Of a DNA stretch of 64,000 nt, positions 51,367 through 59,836 are shown piece after piece; the stretch's first letter is position 1; every line of letters begins with the position of its first letter. Position numbers and translations under genes: made by a program. The notes beneath the pieces were generated by a model. The model was given only the letters and a program-made list of their open reading frames with translations, was not told where the DNA came from and did not search any database. Source of the DNA: Citrobacter rodentium NBRC 105723 = DSM 16636 (GTDB lineage Bacteria; Pseudomonadota; Gammaproteobacteria; Enterobacterales; Enterobacteriaceae); assembly GCF_021278985.1 (NCBI RefSeq), contig NZ_CP082833.1:2604001-2668000 (forward strand). Direction: 5' to 3'.

Positions 51367-52437
51367 TTATTCCTTCTCGTGATTCAGCATGGCGACGATC
51401 TCAGGGGGATACATTTTTAAGAGGTCGGCAAAGCTTTTGCCGATGCTCTCTTCCGCGTACTTCAGCACCTGAATAAGCGGGCTGCTGGGCTCGGTCATCG
51501 CAAACCAGCAGCGGACTTCCTGTAAGCGGTGCAGCGCATCGGCGCGGCTGTCGATAGCGCGGCGCGGTTCCACGACGGCAGGCGGCGCGACGGGAGGAAG
51601 ATCCAGCACAGCGGGGACCTCTCCGGCGGGACGTTCCGCGATCTCCTGAACCCGCGGCGTTTCATCCTCCACGATAGACGGCAAAACGACCGGGGAAGGG
51701 GATACGCCTTTGAAATCATTAGCGAAATAGACCAGCAGGTTACCGAGTACGGCAAATTCTGGCGCATCGTGCCCGAGCGTTTCGGCAAGCACGCTTTTTA
51801 TCTCAATCAGGAAGCCGTACGCCTGGGTAAGCGGGAAGAGACTGTCACGGGCGTTAAGCTGCCATTCATGAATAATGGCGGCCATGGCCGTATCCGACAG
51901 CGCGCCCTCTTCTCGCGGAAGCTGATGCGCTTTTTCAAACTCTTTGATGGTGATTTGCAAGCCGGAGGCTTTCGGCAGCGGATGATTGCGCAGGTCGGCA
52001 AGCAGGCCGTTGGCATCCTCCAGCTCGGCGAAGGCGTTGGCGCGCAGCATCGGAGCAAACTCCCCTTCATCAAGAAGCTGCGGATGCAGATCGTCCGGCC
52101 ATGCACACAGTAAGGCGTGAAGCGCTTCCAGCCCTTCCGCCAGGGCGGCGAGGCCGACTTTACGTAGCCGACAGCGCATCAGGATGATAATCAGCCGGAC
52201 GTCTTTACTTTTTTGCAGCAGGGTCTGGCATTCGCGCTCGGTTTCAGCCCAGTTAATGGGCTCCGCCGCTTCAATGAAGTTGCCGTATTCCGCGTCCAGT
52301 TTGGGCTGGAGCCGGGACTGTAACATGATGAATGCGGGGTCGTAATCGAGCGTCTCGCCGCAGGCGTCGCTGCCTGAGATGGGCGACATCAGGGGCTGGT
52401 AATAATCTGAACAGGTCAGAGGGTATGTTTGATTCAT
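51367..52437 (-). CDS. tssA: T6SS baseplate/sheath assembly protein TssA
   Basis: This 356-residue protein has an N-terminal ImpA_N domain (residues 10-140: PISGSDACGETLDYDPAF, INWAETERECQTLLQKSKDVRL). A variable middle and a Pro-rich linker (about 255-300) precede a C-terminal helical region. TssA primes and coordinates tail tube and sheath polymerisation in the cytoplasm. It is short relative to the long TssA classes. It overlaps the tssG stop by 4 bp (ATGA) and is followed by the adhesin. Confidence 0.92.
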   Translation of the reverse strand: MNQTYPLTCSDYYQPLMSPISGSDACGETLDYDPAFIMLQSRLQPKLDAEYGNFIEAAEPINWAETERECQTLLQKSKDVRLIIILMRCRLRKVGLAALAEGLEALHALLCAWPDDLHPQLLDEGEFAPMLRANAFAELEDANGLLADLRNHPLPKASGLQITIKEFEKAHQLPREEGALSDTAMAAIIHEWQLNARDSLFPLTQAYGFLIEIKSVLAETLGHDAPEFAVLGNLLVYFANDFKGVSPSPVVLPSIVEDETPRVQEIAERPAGEVPAVLDLPPVAPPAVVEPRRAIDSRADALHRLQEVRCWFAMTEPSSPLIQVLKYAEESIGKSFADLLKMYPPEIVAMLNHEKE

Positions 52438-53465
52438 CGCACGTATCTTTTTGCTGTGGGTACAGACGTTAACTCGCGGTGATACATTTCCGGCTCGAAG
52501 CTCATGCCGAAAACCGGGTCATCACAAGCATTACGCTCCAGCCAGCTTGCGTAACCAAGCTGGTGGGCGCCATCAAGCCGGGCCTGTGGCACCTGATCGG
52601 CAGCCAGTACCAGTTGCACATCCCAGACATATTCAAAACCGATAAAACTGCGCACCAGTTCACGCAGCACTGACATATCGCTGCCCCACGGGCTGAACAG
52701 CATGTACTGGGCAAGCGTCAGCGGTCCCATGAGCAGCCTGAATTTATGTTGTCTGTCCAGCACGGTGTTGCCGAGGATCGCGCCGTTTCCCAGTAGCCCG
52801 GCGCAATGGCTGTCGCCGAGCGCGGTTTGATCGTTATGCTCAAGGGTTATCCATTGCAGTTCAAACTCTTCCATGCGAACCGGCACGCCAAAGTAGTAGC
52901 GCATCGCCCCCAGCAGGCCGTCCGGGTTACGGGCTTCGCGAATAAGGTGGGCGGAAGAGGCCAGCCGGGTGTGGACAGGTAACGGATCGGGAGAGAGTTC
53001 TGCTGGATCGAGGCCGATCAGGCTGCCGACGTAAAACGAAAACCGCTCGTCCTCCTGTCTGTCCAGCGAGGCGGTATCCTGCGATAAAAACCACGCGCGA
53101 TAAAACAGGCTAAGCGCGCGGTGGTGAAAAATATCGACAAAATCAATCAGCGTATGGTCGTGCTGCTCGTAGCGGGAGTAAGCCAGTTCGGAAAGGTGAA
53201 GCGGCATGGCGCCCTGCGCCCCCCAGATACCCAAACTAAAAAGCTGCAACTTGATTTTGTCATCCTGCTGGCTGATGGCGGCGATTTCACGCGGCGCAAA
53301 GGCCATGCTGGCCACTTGCCCCAGCCGAAAACGCTCCTGCGAGGGCAGCAGGGCTTTGCCGGGGGCCGGTAGCTCAGGAGTGCGGGCGGCAATCGCGCGC
53401 ATTGTGCTAATAAAACCCGCTTCCCAGGGCTTGCTGTCATCAAACCAGGCGTCAACCGCTTTCAT
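52434..53465 (-). CDS. tssG: T6SS baseplate protein TssG
   Basis: This 343-residue protein of the ImpH/VasB family starts MKAVDAWFDDSKPWEAGFI. Conserved stretches are FRLGQVASMAFAPREIAAI, GIWGAQGAMPLHLSELAYSR, DFVDIFHHRALSLFYRAWF and GLLGAMRYYFGVPVRMEEF. It forms the TssF2G wedge of the T6SS baseplate. Start and stop overlap tssF and tssA by 4 bp each, so the three are translationally coupled. Confidence 0.95.
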   Translation of the reverse strand: MKAVDAWFDDSKPWEAGFISTMRAIAARTPELPAPGKALLPSQERFRLGQVASMAFAPREIAAISQQDDKIKLQLFSLGIWGAQGAMPLHLSELAYSRYEQHDHTLIDFVDIFHHRALSLFYRAWFLSQDTASLDRQEDERFSFYVGSLIGLDPAELSPDPLPVHTRLASSAHLIREARNPDGLLGAMRYYFGVPVRMEEFELQWITLEHNDQTALGDSHCAGLLGNGAILGNTVLDRQHKFRLLMGPLTLAQYMLFSPWGSDMSVLRELVRSFIGFEYVWDVQLVLAADQVPQARLDGAHQLGYASWLERNACDDPVFGMSFEPEMYHRELTSVPTAKRYVR

Positions 53466-55342
53466 AATGCGCCTCGTCTGCCGGGACGCGCGTTCCAGCG
53501 TGCGATTAAGCCGCGCTGCATGGAGTGCAGTTCAGTTTCGGTAAAGATGTTGATCGCCGCGTGCCGCGCCAGGTAATTTTCCATCACCAGGCCAAAAAGA
53601 TACGGACTGATGCCGGAGAAACCCTCTTCATCGACGGTTAAACTACAACGCACGCCGCGCCCGTAAACCAGCAGTCCCTCCTCTGACAGGCGACGCACCA
53701 CGGGCTCGGTTTTACACCCCACTAGGCTGTTAATTTGCGTCAGGGTTTCCGTATCGGCAGAGCTGGTGAACAGGCGCAGCATATTACGCAGCGATTCGCC
53801 GCCCCGGGCGTGTTCCATCCCGGAGAGAGGCAGATAGTTAAAGCTAAGCTGACGGATAAGCCGCCATGCCGCCTCGCCAACGGCGAATGGCGAACGCGGG
53901 GCGCTTGGCGAGCTGACGAAGCGGGCGCCGTGAATCGGAACGGAGTCTGACATGGTCAACTCAAGGTTGCCGGTACTGGTCAGCAAGCGGGGCAGGTCGC
54001 GGTTGGTTACCATAGCGTCAACCAGCAGGTAACGAATATGTTCGCTATAGGGCGCTTCCTGTTGATCAACCAGCGAAATAAAAATCTCCGTGCCGCTGTA
54101 AGGCGTGCGGGTGTCATATTTACGGTGGCTCGCCTCTTTCACCCTGACTTCCCGTCTGATGGAGAAATAACGGCCAAAATTACCGGTGTCGCTGTGTCGG
54201 GTCTGGTAGAGCGGATTAAAGGTTAGCTCTTCGCTGGTTTCCGCCTGTAAGCCGAAGACTTTATCGACGGAAAAGACTTCATAGTCCATGGGGCGGCTGC
54301 GGTCCGGCACGATATGAAAATTATTCAGCGCGCGGTTAACTTCAATTCGGTCCACGCGTTTGGGAAAGAGGTTAATCACCGCAGTGCAGTGCAGTAAAAA
54401 TCGCGAGGCGTCCAGATGCGGCACCAGATCCTGCGGTAATTTGTTTAACAGAATAATAATTTCTACTGCATTGGTATTATTCTCTTCCAGCGCGGCTGCC
54501 AGCTGGGCGATCGAGAAAAAATAAAATCGCTCGCGGCAGGCGATATATTCCTGTATCAGGGTGTGCCCGTGGAACATATTCCATTGCAAGGGCAACAGGC
54601 TCTGATCTGGCGCCAGCCCTTCAAATTTTAACGCGTCGTTGACAATAACGTGATGGTGAATATTTTCACCCTCTCCGCTACGAACCACCACCGCGACATG
54701 CCTGCCGTGAAGCAATTCAAAGGTATGCGATACTACGCGTTCATCACCCTGAATATAAATGGGTAGCTCATCCAGTCCGTTCAAATCTGAGAATACTAAA
54801 TCACCCTGTAAACGCAGCTTGATGCGCAGCGCGCCTTTTAACTGCTGGTGGTTAAGGCGATGGAGTTCCAGGTCTGGAATATCCGGAGGGACAGAGGTTA
54901 AACGCACCTCTGCAATATCCAGCGGCCACAGCCTGACGTCCTGATTATTCCTGAATTCGCAACGCGTCATTTCGCCTGGCAGTAACCGACTGTAAAAAGT
55001 GCTTTTTTTGGGGATGACGTAGCCGTGCGTTAAATCGCCTTCTTTCAGATTCGGCTGTAGTTGAACAACCCCCATTGACGGCGTCGGCGCATTGTAATTC
55101 GGGTAGATAATATCCAGCAATCGTTGGGTGAATTTAGGAAATTCTGCATCGAGTTTTATCTGCGTTCGGGCAGATAAAAAGCAAAATGCCTCGATCAAAC
55201 GCTCTACGTAAGGATCGGCAGTTTCTATCCCCTGCATCCCTAGTCGCCCGGCAATCTTCGGGTGCTGCTCAGCAAATTCTCGCGCCATTTCTCTGACAAA
55301 CGTCAGTTCCTGGTTATAATAATCTAGAAAGTTGTGTTCCAC
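53462..55342 (-). CDS. tssF: T6SS baseplate protein TssF
   Basis: This 626-residue ImpG/VasA-family protein has the typical N-terminus EHNFLDYYNQELTFVREMA and AGRLGMQGIETADPYVERL. The C-terminal end has GMEHARGGESLRNMLRLF and GRGVRCSLTVDEEGFSG. I chose GTG at 55342 because it gives the family N-terminus; an ATG at 55417 would add 25 basic residues. First gene of the leftward operon and divergent from tssH. With TssG it builds the baseplate wedge. Confidence 0.94.
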   Translation of the reverse strand: MEHNFLDYYNQELTFVREMAREFAEQHPKIAGRLGMQGIETADPYVERLIEAFCFLSARTQIKLDAEFPKFTQRLLDIIYPNYNAPTPSMGVVQLQPNLKEGDLTHGYVIPKKSTFYSRLLPGEMTRCEFRNNQDVRLWPLDIAEVRLTSVPPDIPDLELHRLNHQQLKGALRIKLRLQGDLVFSDLNGLDELPIYIQGDERVVSHTFELLHGRHVAVVVRSGEGENIHHHVIVNDALKFEGLAPDQSLLPLQWNMFHGHTLIQEYIACRERFYFFSIAQLAAALEENNTNAVEIIILLNKLPQDLVPHLDASRFLLHCTAVINLFPKRVDRIEVNRALNNFHIVPDRSRPMDYEVFSVDKVFGLQAETSEELTFNPLYQTRHSDTGNFGRYFSIRREVRVKEASHRKYDTRTPYSGTEIFISLVDQQEAPYSEHIRYLLVDAMVTNRDLPRLLTSTGNLELTMSDSVPIHGARFVSSPSAPRSPFAVGEAAWRLIRQLSFNYLPLSGMEHARGGESLRNMLRLFTSSADTETLTQINSLVGCKTEPVVRRLSEEGLLVYGRGVRCSLTVDEEGFSGISPYLFGLVMENYLARHAAINIFTETELHSMQRGLIARWNARPGRRGAL

Positions 55343-55632
55343 ATTGCATCCCGTCAATTTTCGCGACTTGCTTTTATAGCGCCGGATTCTAGAATTAAAT
55401 GCGTTCTTCACGATCACATTTTTTATCCTCTCCGGTGAAATTAGGAATCCCCTCTGAGTGATTTTCTTAATTTTGTCGGTTGCTATGATTTAATATTTTC
55501 CTTATCGACAACTATGTTTAGTATTAACGCGAAGTAGCCAGAGGATGCCTCTGTTAATACACCTGCGCAGGCAGGTAAACATCTGTTTCACTACAGGAAT
55601 AGTGGCCGAAAACGACATCGAATTAAAAAGGG
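55343..55632. promoter_or_regulatory. Divergent promoter region of the two T6SS operons
   Basis: These 290 bp separate tssF and tssH and must contain both promoters. An inverted repeat TTGTCGGT (55473-55480) and ATCGACAA (55504-55511) could be a regulator site. I see no clear Fur box. The high AT content suggests H-NS silencing, as at many enterobacterial T6SS loci, which is an inference. Confidence 0.6.
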
Positions 55633-58335
55633 ATGAGTCTTGTTGTGGCGATTACCAGAAAAAATCTATTCGGAAAACTTAATATAAGCCTGTTTAAAAG
55701 CGTGGAGAGTGCCACTACGCTGTGTAAATTACGCGGTAATCCTTACGTTGAATTGGTTCACTGGTTAAATCAGATTTATCAGCAGCAGGATAGCGATATC
55801 CGCCATATTGTACGGCATTTTGAACTTGATGCAGAAATTCTCGAACGTGATTTTGCTCAGGCATTAACGCGCCTGCCGGCGGGCGCCAGTTCTATTTCCG
55901 ATTTTTCATATCATATTGAACTGGCTATCGAGCGGGCATGGATATTTGCCAGCCTGGAGTGTCAGAACACGAGTATTCGTAGCGGTCATTTGTTGATGGC
56001 GCTGCTGACCACCATGGAATTACGTCGCGCGCTATTCAGCATTTCGTCTGTATTCGAAAAAATTCCGCTGGAACAGTTAAGCAAAGATCTTGGCTACATT
56101 ATTCGCGACTCTGCGGAAGAGAGCGAAGCGGGCGGCGCAATGGTTTCCGCCGAAGCGGGCGTACCGGGCGAAGCCAGTAACGCGATGGGGGGCACGCAGA
56201 GCGGCGGACTGGCGCAATATTCAACCGATCTGACCGCGCTGGCGCGTGAAGGCAAAATTGATCCGGTGCTGGGGCGGGATAAAGAGATCAATACCATGAT
56301 CGATATTCTGTTGCGTCGTCGACAGAATAACCCGCTGCTCACCGGGGAAGCGGGGGTCGGGAAAACGGCGGTCGTGGAAGGTCTGGCGCTGGCGTTAGCT
56401 GCCGGAGAAGTACCGCCCGCGCTGCAAAAAGTTCGCCTGCTGACGCTGGATGTCACCGCGCTTTCCGCCGGAGCCAGCATGAAAGGTGAATTTGAAGCGC
56501 GTTTAAAAGCGGTGCTGGAAGACGCCGCCAAATCAGTCGATCCGGTGATTTTGTTTATTGATGAGGTGCATACGCTGGTCGGCGCGGGCGGCAATGCCGG
56601 CACCGGGGATGCCGCTAATCTGATGAAACCGATGCTGGCTCGCGGGCAGCTGCGCACCATCGGTGCGACAACCTGGAGCGAATTTAAGCGCCACATCGAA
56701 AAAGATCCGGCGCTGACGCGACGTTTCCAGGTGCTGCAGGTCGAGGAGCCGTCGGAAGATCTGGCTATCGCTATGCTGCGCGGCCTGCTGCCGGTACTGG
56801 AAAAACACCACGGCGTCTGGGTCATGGATGAGGCGATCCGCGCCGCCGTCCGTTTATCTCATCGCTATATTCCGGCCCGGCAGTTGCCCGATAAAGCGAT
56901 CAGCCTGCTGGATACGGCCTGCGCCAGGGTCGCCGTCGCGCAGCACGCGCCGCCAACCGAGCTACAGCTGCTGAAATTCCATCAGCAGTCGGCGCAGGCT
57001 GAACTGTCCATGCTGGAAAAAGCGATTGGCTTTGGCAAAGAGGACGATAAACGCCTTCAGCCGATTCAGCGCGCTATCGACGACCATGCAGAAGAAGCGA
57101 CGGCGCTGGAGCGGCGCTGGGCGCAGGAGTGCGAACTGGTGGCGACGATTATTGATACCCGCCAGCAGTTGCTTGCCGCCACGGTGGACGATCCGCAAAC
57201 GCCGGAAGCGGAAAAAATCAGTTACCTGCAGTCTCGTTTGAATGAGCTGGAAGCGACGCTGAGCGAGATCCGCGGCGAAAAGGCGCTGGTGCAGACGGAA
57301 GTGAACGCCAGCATCGTGGCGGCGATCGTGGCGGACTGGACGGGTATCCCGGTGGGTCAGGTGCTGAAAGACGACGTCAGCGCCGTCATGGAACTACCGC
57401 AACGTCTGGCGGAAAAAGTCATTGGCCAGACGTATGCGTTAACCTGCCTGAGCCAGAGTATTCAGACCGCGCGCGCCGGGCTTGCCGATCCGCAAAAACC
57501 TTTTGGCGTGTTCATGCTGGTTGGCCCTTCCGGGGTCGGGAAAACCGAAACCGCGCTGGCGATTGCCGACCAGCTTTATGGCGGCAAGCAGAATCTGATC
57601 ACTATTAATATGAGTGAATATCAGGAAGCGCATACGGTTTCTTCGCTGAAAGGATCGCCGCCGGGTTATGTGGGATATGGCGAAGGCGGCGTATTAACCG
57701 AAGCGGTACGCCGCAAGCCTTATAGCGTCATTTTACTGGATGAAGTGGAAAAAGCGCACACCGATGTGCATGAACTGTTTTTCCAGGTATTTGATAAAGG
57801 TTCGATGGAAGACGGTGAAGGGCGGCAGATCGATTTTCGCAATACCGTCATTTTGCTGACCAGTAACGCCGGTAGCGACATTATTAGCAGCGCCTGCGCC
57901 GATCCGCAAACCATGCCTGATGAAGAAGGCTTGCTGAAATTACTACAGCCAGCATTGCTGAAGATATTTCCGGCCGCGTTTTTAGGTCGCGTCACCGTTA
58001 TACCTTATTTACCGTTGGCGACGGATTCGCTGCAGCATATTGTCAGAATTCATTTGAACCGTATCGCTGAGCGTGCGAAAGCGCAGTATGAGATGACGCT
58101 TAACTTCAGCGATGAATTGGTCCAGCACGTTGTTGAACAGTGTCCGGTAGCGGAAACCGGCGCCAGGATGCTAATCCGCTTTATTGAGAAAAATATTTTA
58201 CCAAAGATAGGCAGTGCACTTTTAACCCAGGCTGACAAACCGGCAAAAAATAAAACAATAACCATGCAGTGCATTTTATCTGAAGAAAAGGAAATTGATA
58301 TTGAGATGCAACTGGAGGGAAAACAAAACATTTAA
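55633..58335 (+). CDS. tssH: T6SS sheath-disassembly ATPase ClpV (TssH)
   Basis: This 900-residue AAA+ unfoldase has an N-terminal ClpN domain (residues 1-170). The first ATPase has Walker A GEAGVGKTA (about 238) and Walker B LFIDEVHTL. A coiled-coil middle domain follows (about 440-545). The second ATPase has Walker A GPSGVGKTE (about 631) and ILLDEVEKAH. It differs from ClpB by the N-terminus and the late TssH region. It extracts TssC and recycles contracted sheath. First gene of the rightward operon, with fimbrial genes directly behind it. Confidence 0.96.
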   Translation: MSLVVAITRKNLFGKLNISLFKSVESATTLCKLRGNPYVELVHWLNQIYQQQDSDIRHIVRHFELDAEILERDFAQALTRLPAGASSISDFSYHIELAIERAWIFASLECQNTSIRSGHLLMALLTTMELRRALFSISSVFEKIPLEQLSKDLGYIIRDSAEESEAGGAMVSAEAGVPGEASNAMGGTQSGGLAQYSTDLTALAREGKIDPVLGRDKEINTMIDILLRRRQNNPLLTGEAGVGKTAVVEGLALALAAGEVPPALQKVRLLTLDVTALSAGASMKGEFEARLKAVLEDAAKSVDPVILFIDEVHTLVGAGGNAGTGDAANLMKPMLARGQLRTIGATTWSEFKRHIEKDPALTRRFQVLQVEEPSEDLAIAMLRGLLPVLEKHHGVWVMDEAIRAAVRLSHRYIPARQLPDKAISLLDTACARVAVAQHAPPTELQLLKFHQQSAQAELSMLEKAIGFGKEDDKRLQPIQRAIDDHAEEATALERRWAQECELVATIIDTRQQLLAATVDDPQTPEAEKISYLQSRLNELEATLSEIRGEKALVQTEVNASIVAAIVADWTGIPVGQVLKDDVSAVMELPQRLAEKVIGQTYALTCLSQSIQTARAGLADPQKPFGVFMLVGPSGVGKTETALAIADQLYGGKQNLITINMSEYQEAHTVSSLKGSPPGYVGYGEGGVLTEAVRRKPYSVILLDEVEKAHTDVHELFFQVFDKGSMEDGEGRQIDFRNTVILLTSNAGSDIISSACADPQTMPDEEGLLKLLQPALLKIFPAAFLGRVTVIPYLPLATDSLQHIVRIHLNRIAERAKAQYEMTLNFSDELVQHVVEQCPVAETGARMLIRFIEKNILPKIGSALLTQADKPAKNKTITMQCILSEEKEIDIEMQLEGKQNI

Positions 58336-58419
58336 TCTACAGGAAATATGTAATAACCCAGGAGCGATCTTAGGGTCGTGAGGTTTTAATTTGAATAAAG
58401 CTAATATAGGGAATTTGTC

Positions 58420-58959
58420 ATGTCTACTTTCAAAATAACATTATGCGCGCTGGCGATGGCGAGCGTATCAACGTCTGCACTGGCCGTCACGCAGGGTACC
58501 GTAACGTTTAACGGTGAACTGATTAGCAGCACCTGTGAAATTGCCGCGGATTCTGTTGATCGCCAGGTACAACTGCCGAAGATTGCGATTCAGACTCTGG
58601 CTAAGTCAGGCGACACTGCAGGTTCTAAAGGTTTTGACCTGAACGTTGAAAAATGCCCTGCCGGTATTACTAAGGTGGCCGCGCACTTTGAAGCGATCGG
58701 CAGCTCTGGCGTTGATAGCGCAACCGGCAACCTGACAAACCAGTTCAAGGGGGATGCGACTACCCCTGCTGCTGAGAACGTACAGGTGCGTCTGTATAAC
58801 TCTGACGAGAAGCAGTTGAAACTGGGTGAAACCGGTGCACCTGCTACCGTGACCGGCGGTTCAGCAACCATGCGTTACTACGGTGGTTACTACGCGACGG
58901 ATACGACCTCTGTAGGTAAGGTTTACGCGCAGGCGGCTTATACCATCGCGTATCCGTAA
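58420..58959 (+). CDS. Major fimbrial subunit (chaperone-usher pilin)
   Basis: This 179-residue exported protein has a signal peptide (MSTFKITLCALAMASVSTSALA). The mature pilin has TQGTVTFNGELISSTCEIAA, with paired cysteines about residues 39 and 79 (NVEKCPAG). The C-terminal ends AQAAYTIAYP with the penultimate tyrosine/beta-strand pattern of chaperone-usher pilins. It lies 84 bp after tssH and is followed by a stable hairpin, consistent with high expression as the shaft subunit. Confidence 0.9.
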   Translation: MSTFKITLCALAMASVSTSALAVTQGTVTFNGELISSTCEIAADSVDRQVQLPKIAIQTLAKSGDTAGSKGFDLNVEKCPAGITKVAAHFEAIGSSGVDSATGNLTNQFKGDATTPAAENVQVRLYNSDEKQLKLGETGAPATVTGGSATMRYYGGYYATDTTSVGKVYAQAAYTIAYP

Positions 58960-58979
58960 TTGCCGTCAGGATTAAATCC

Positions 58980-58997
58980 GGGGCGAGAAATCGCCCC
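58980..58997 (+). terminator. Hairpin between major pilin and chaperone genes
   Basis: GGGGCGA and TCGCCCC form a 7-bp stem with a GAAA tetraloop. No T-run follows, so it more likely protects the upstream pilin mRNA from 3' decay than ends transcription. This pattern is common in fimbrial operons. Confidence 0.65.
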
Positions 58998-59044
58998 TGT
59001 TAAGCCATTTATCAGACAGACCGTATTACCTGCGGGGCAGTACT

Positions 59045-59800
59045 ATGAAATATCAACGTGCAGTATTATTAAATGCTTTTCTCTTTTTCTCACTGGCAAC
59101 CCACAGTACCCTTGCCGGGATGACTATATTCGGTACTCGGGTCATTTTTCCCGGTTCTGAAAAAGAGCAAACGGTGAGAACGAATAATAAAAATGACACA
59201 CCGACACTGGTTCAGGTCTGGGTTGATGATGGCAATAAAAACACCGACATTAATAATATTAAAGTGCCCTTTACCGCTACGCCGCCCGTTTATCGCGTAG
59301 AGCCTGGTAAAGGACAGAGTGTACGTCTTATTTATAATGGTATGCCGTTGCCGCAGGATCGGGAGTCGGTGTACTGGTTTAATATGCTGGAAATTCCGCC
59401 GCTGAATGAAAAGTTAAAAGACACCGATCGTCTGGAACTGGCGTTCAGAACCCGTATTAAAATATTTTATCGTCCGACCGCATTAAAGAGTAGCAGTGCC
59501 AGTGAATTTGAAAAACTGCGTTGGGAAATCATTAGCCCGGCCCGGGGGATTAAAGTGAGCAACCCTACACCCTATTACTTTTCATTTGATTCGGCGATCG
59601 CTTATTCAGGGGGCGCACAATATCCTCTGGTGGCGAATATGATCCCGCCGTTTGGCAGTAAAGAATTTGTCCTGGAGAGTAAAAATAAAACGCCAGCAAC
59701 AATTAGTAGCGTTGAGGTCCGCCTGATTAACGATTACGGCGGCGTTGTTAAATATCAATTGACCCATTCAACGGGTAACACCCTGTCAATAAAGGAATAA
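59045..59800 (+). CDS. Periplasmic fimbrial chaperone (PapD-like)
   Basis: This 251-residue exported protein has a signal peptide (about residues 1-25, ending THSTLAG). The two-domain PapD-like fold shows GTRVIFPGSEKEQTVRTNNK, PFTATPPVYRVEPGKGQSVR and LPQDRESVYWFNMLEIPP, the G1-strand and subunit-capping motifs. It holds pilins by donor-strand complementation before the usher. It sits between the pilin and usher genes of the same operon. Confidence 0.95.
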   Translation: MKYQRAVLLNAFLFFSLATHSTLAGMTIFGTRVIFPGSEKEQTVRTNNKNDTPTLVQVWVDDGNKNTDINNIKVPFTATPPVYRVEPGKGQSVRLIYNGMPLPQDRESVYWFNMLEIPPLNEKLKDTDRLELAFRTRIKIFYRPTALKSSSASEFEKLRWEIISPARGIKVSNPTPYYFSFDSAIAYSGGAQYPLVANMIPPFGSKEFVLESKNKTPATISSVEVRLINDYGGVVKYQLTHSTGNTLSIKE

Positions 59801-59836
59801 TTAAACACTGAGCCGCGTAGTGGGGGAGACAAGGAC

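Noticed and set aside
55633..58335. Disaggregase ClpB instead of ClpV
   Set aside because: The N-terminus (TRKNLFGKLN, ClpN with a sheath-binding type sequence) and the T6SS context fit TssH/ClpV; the ClpB N-domain sequence is absent.
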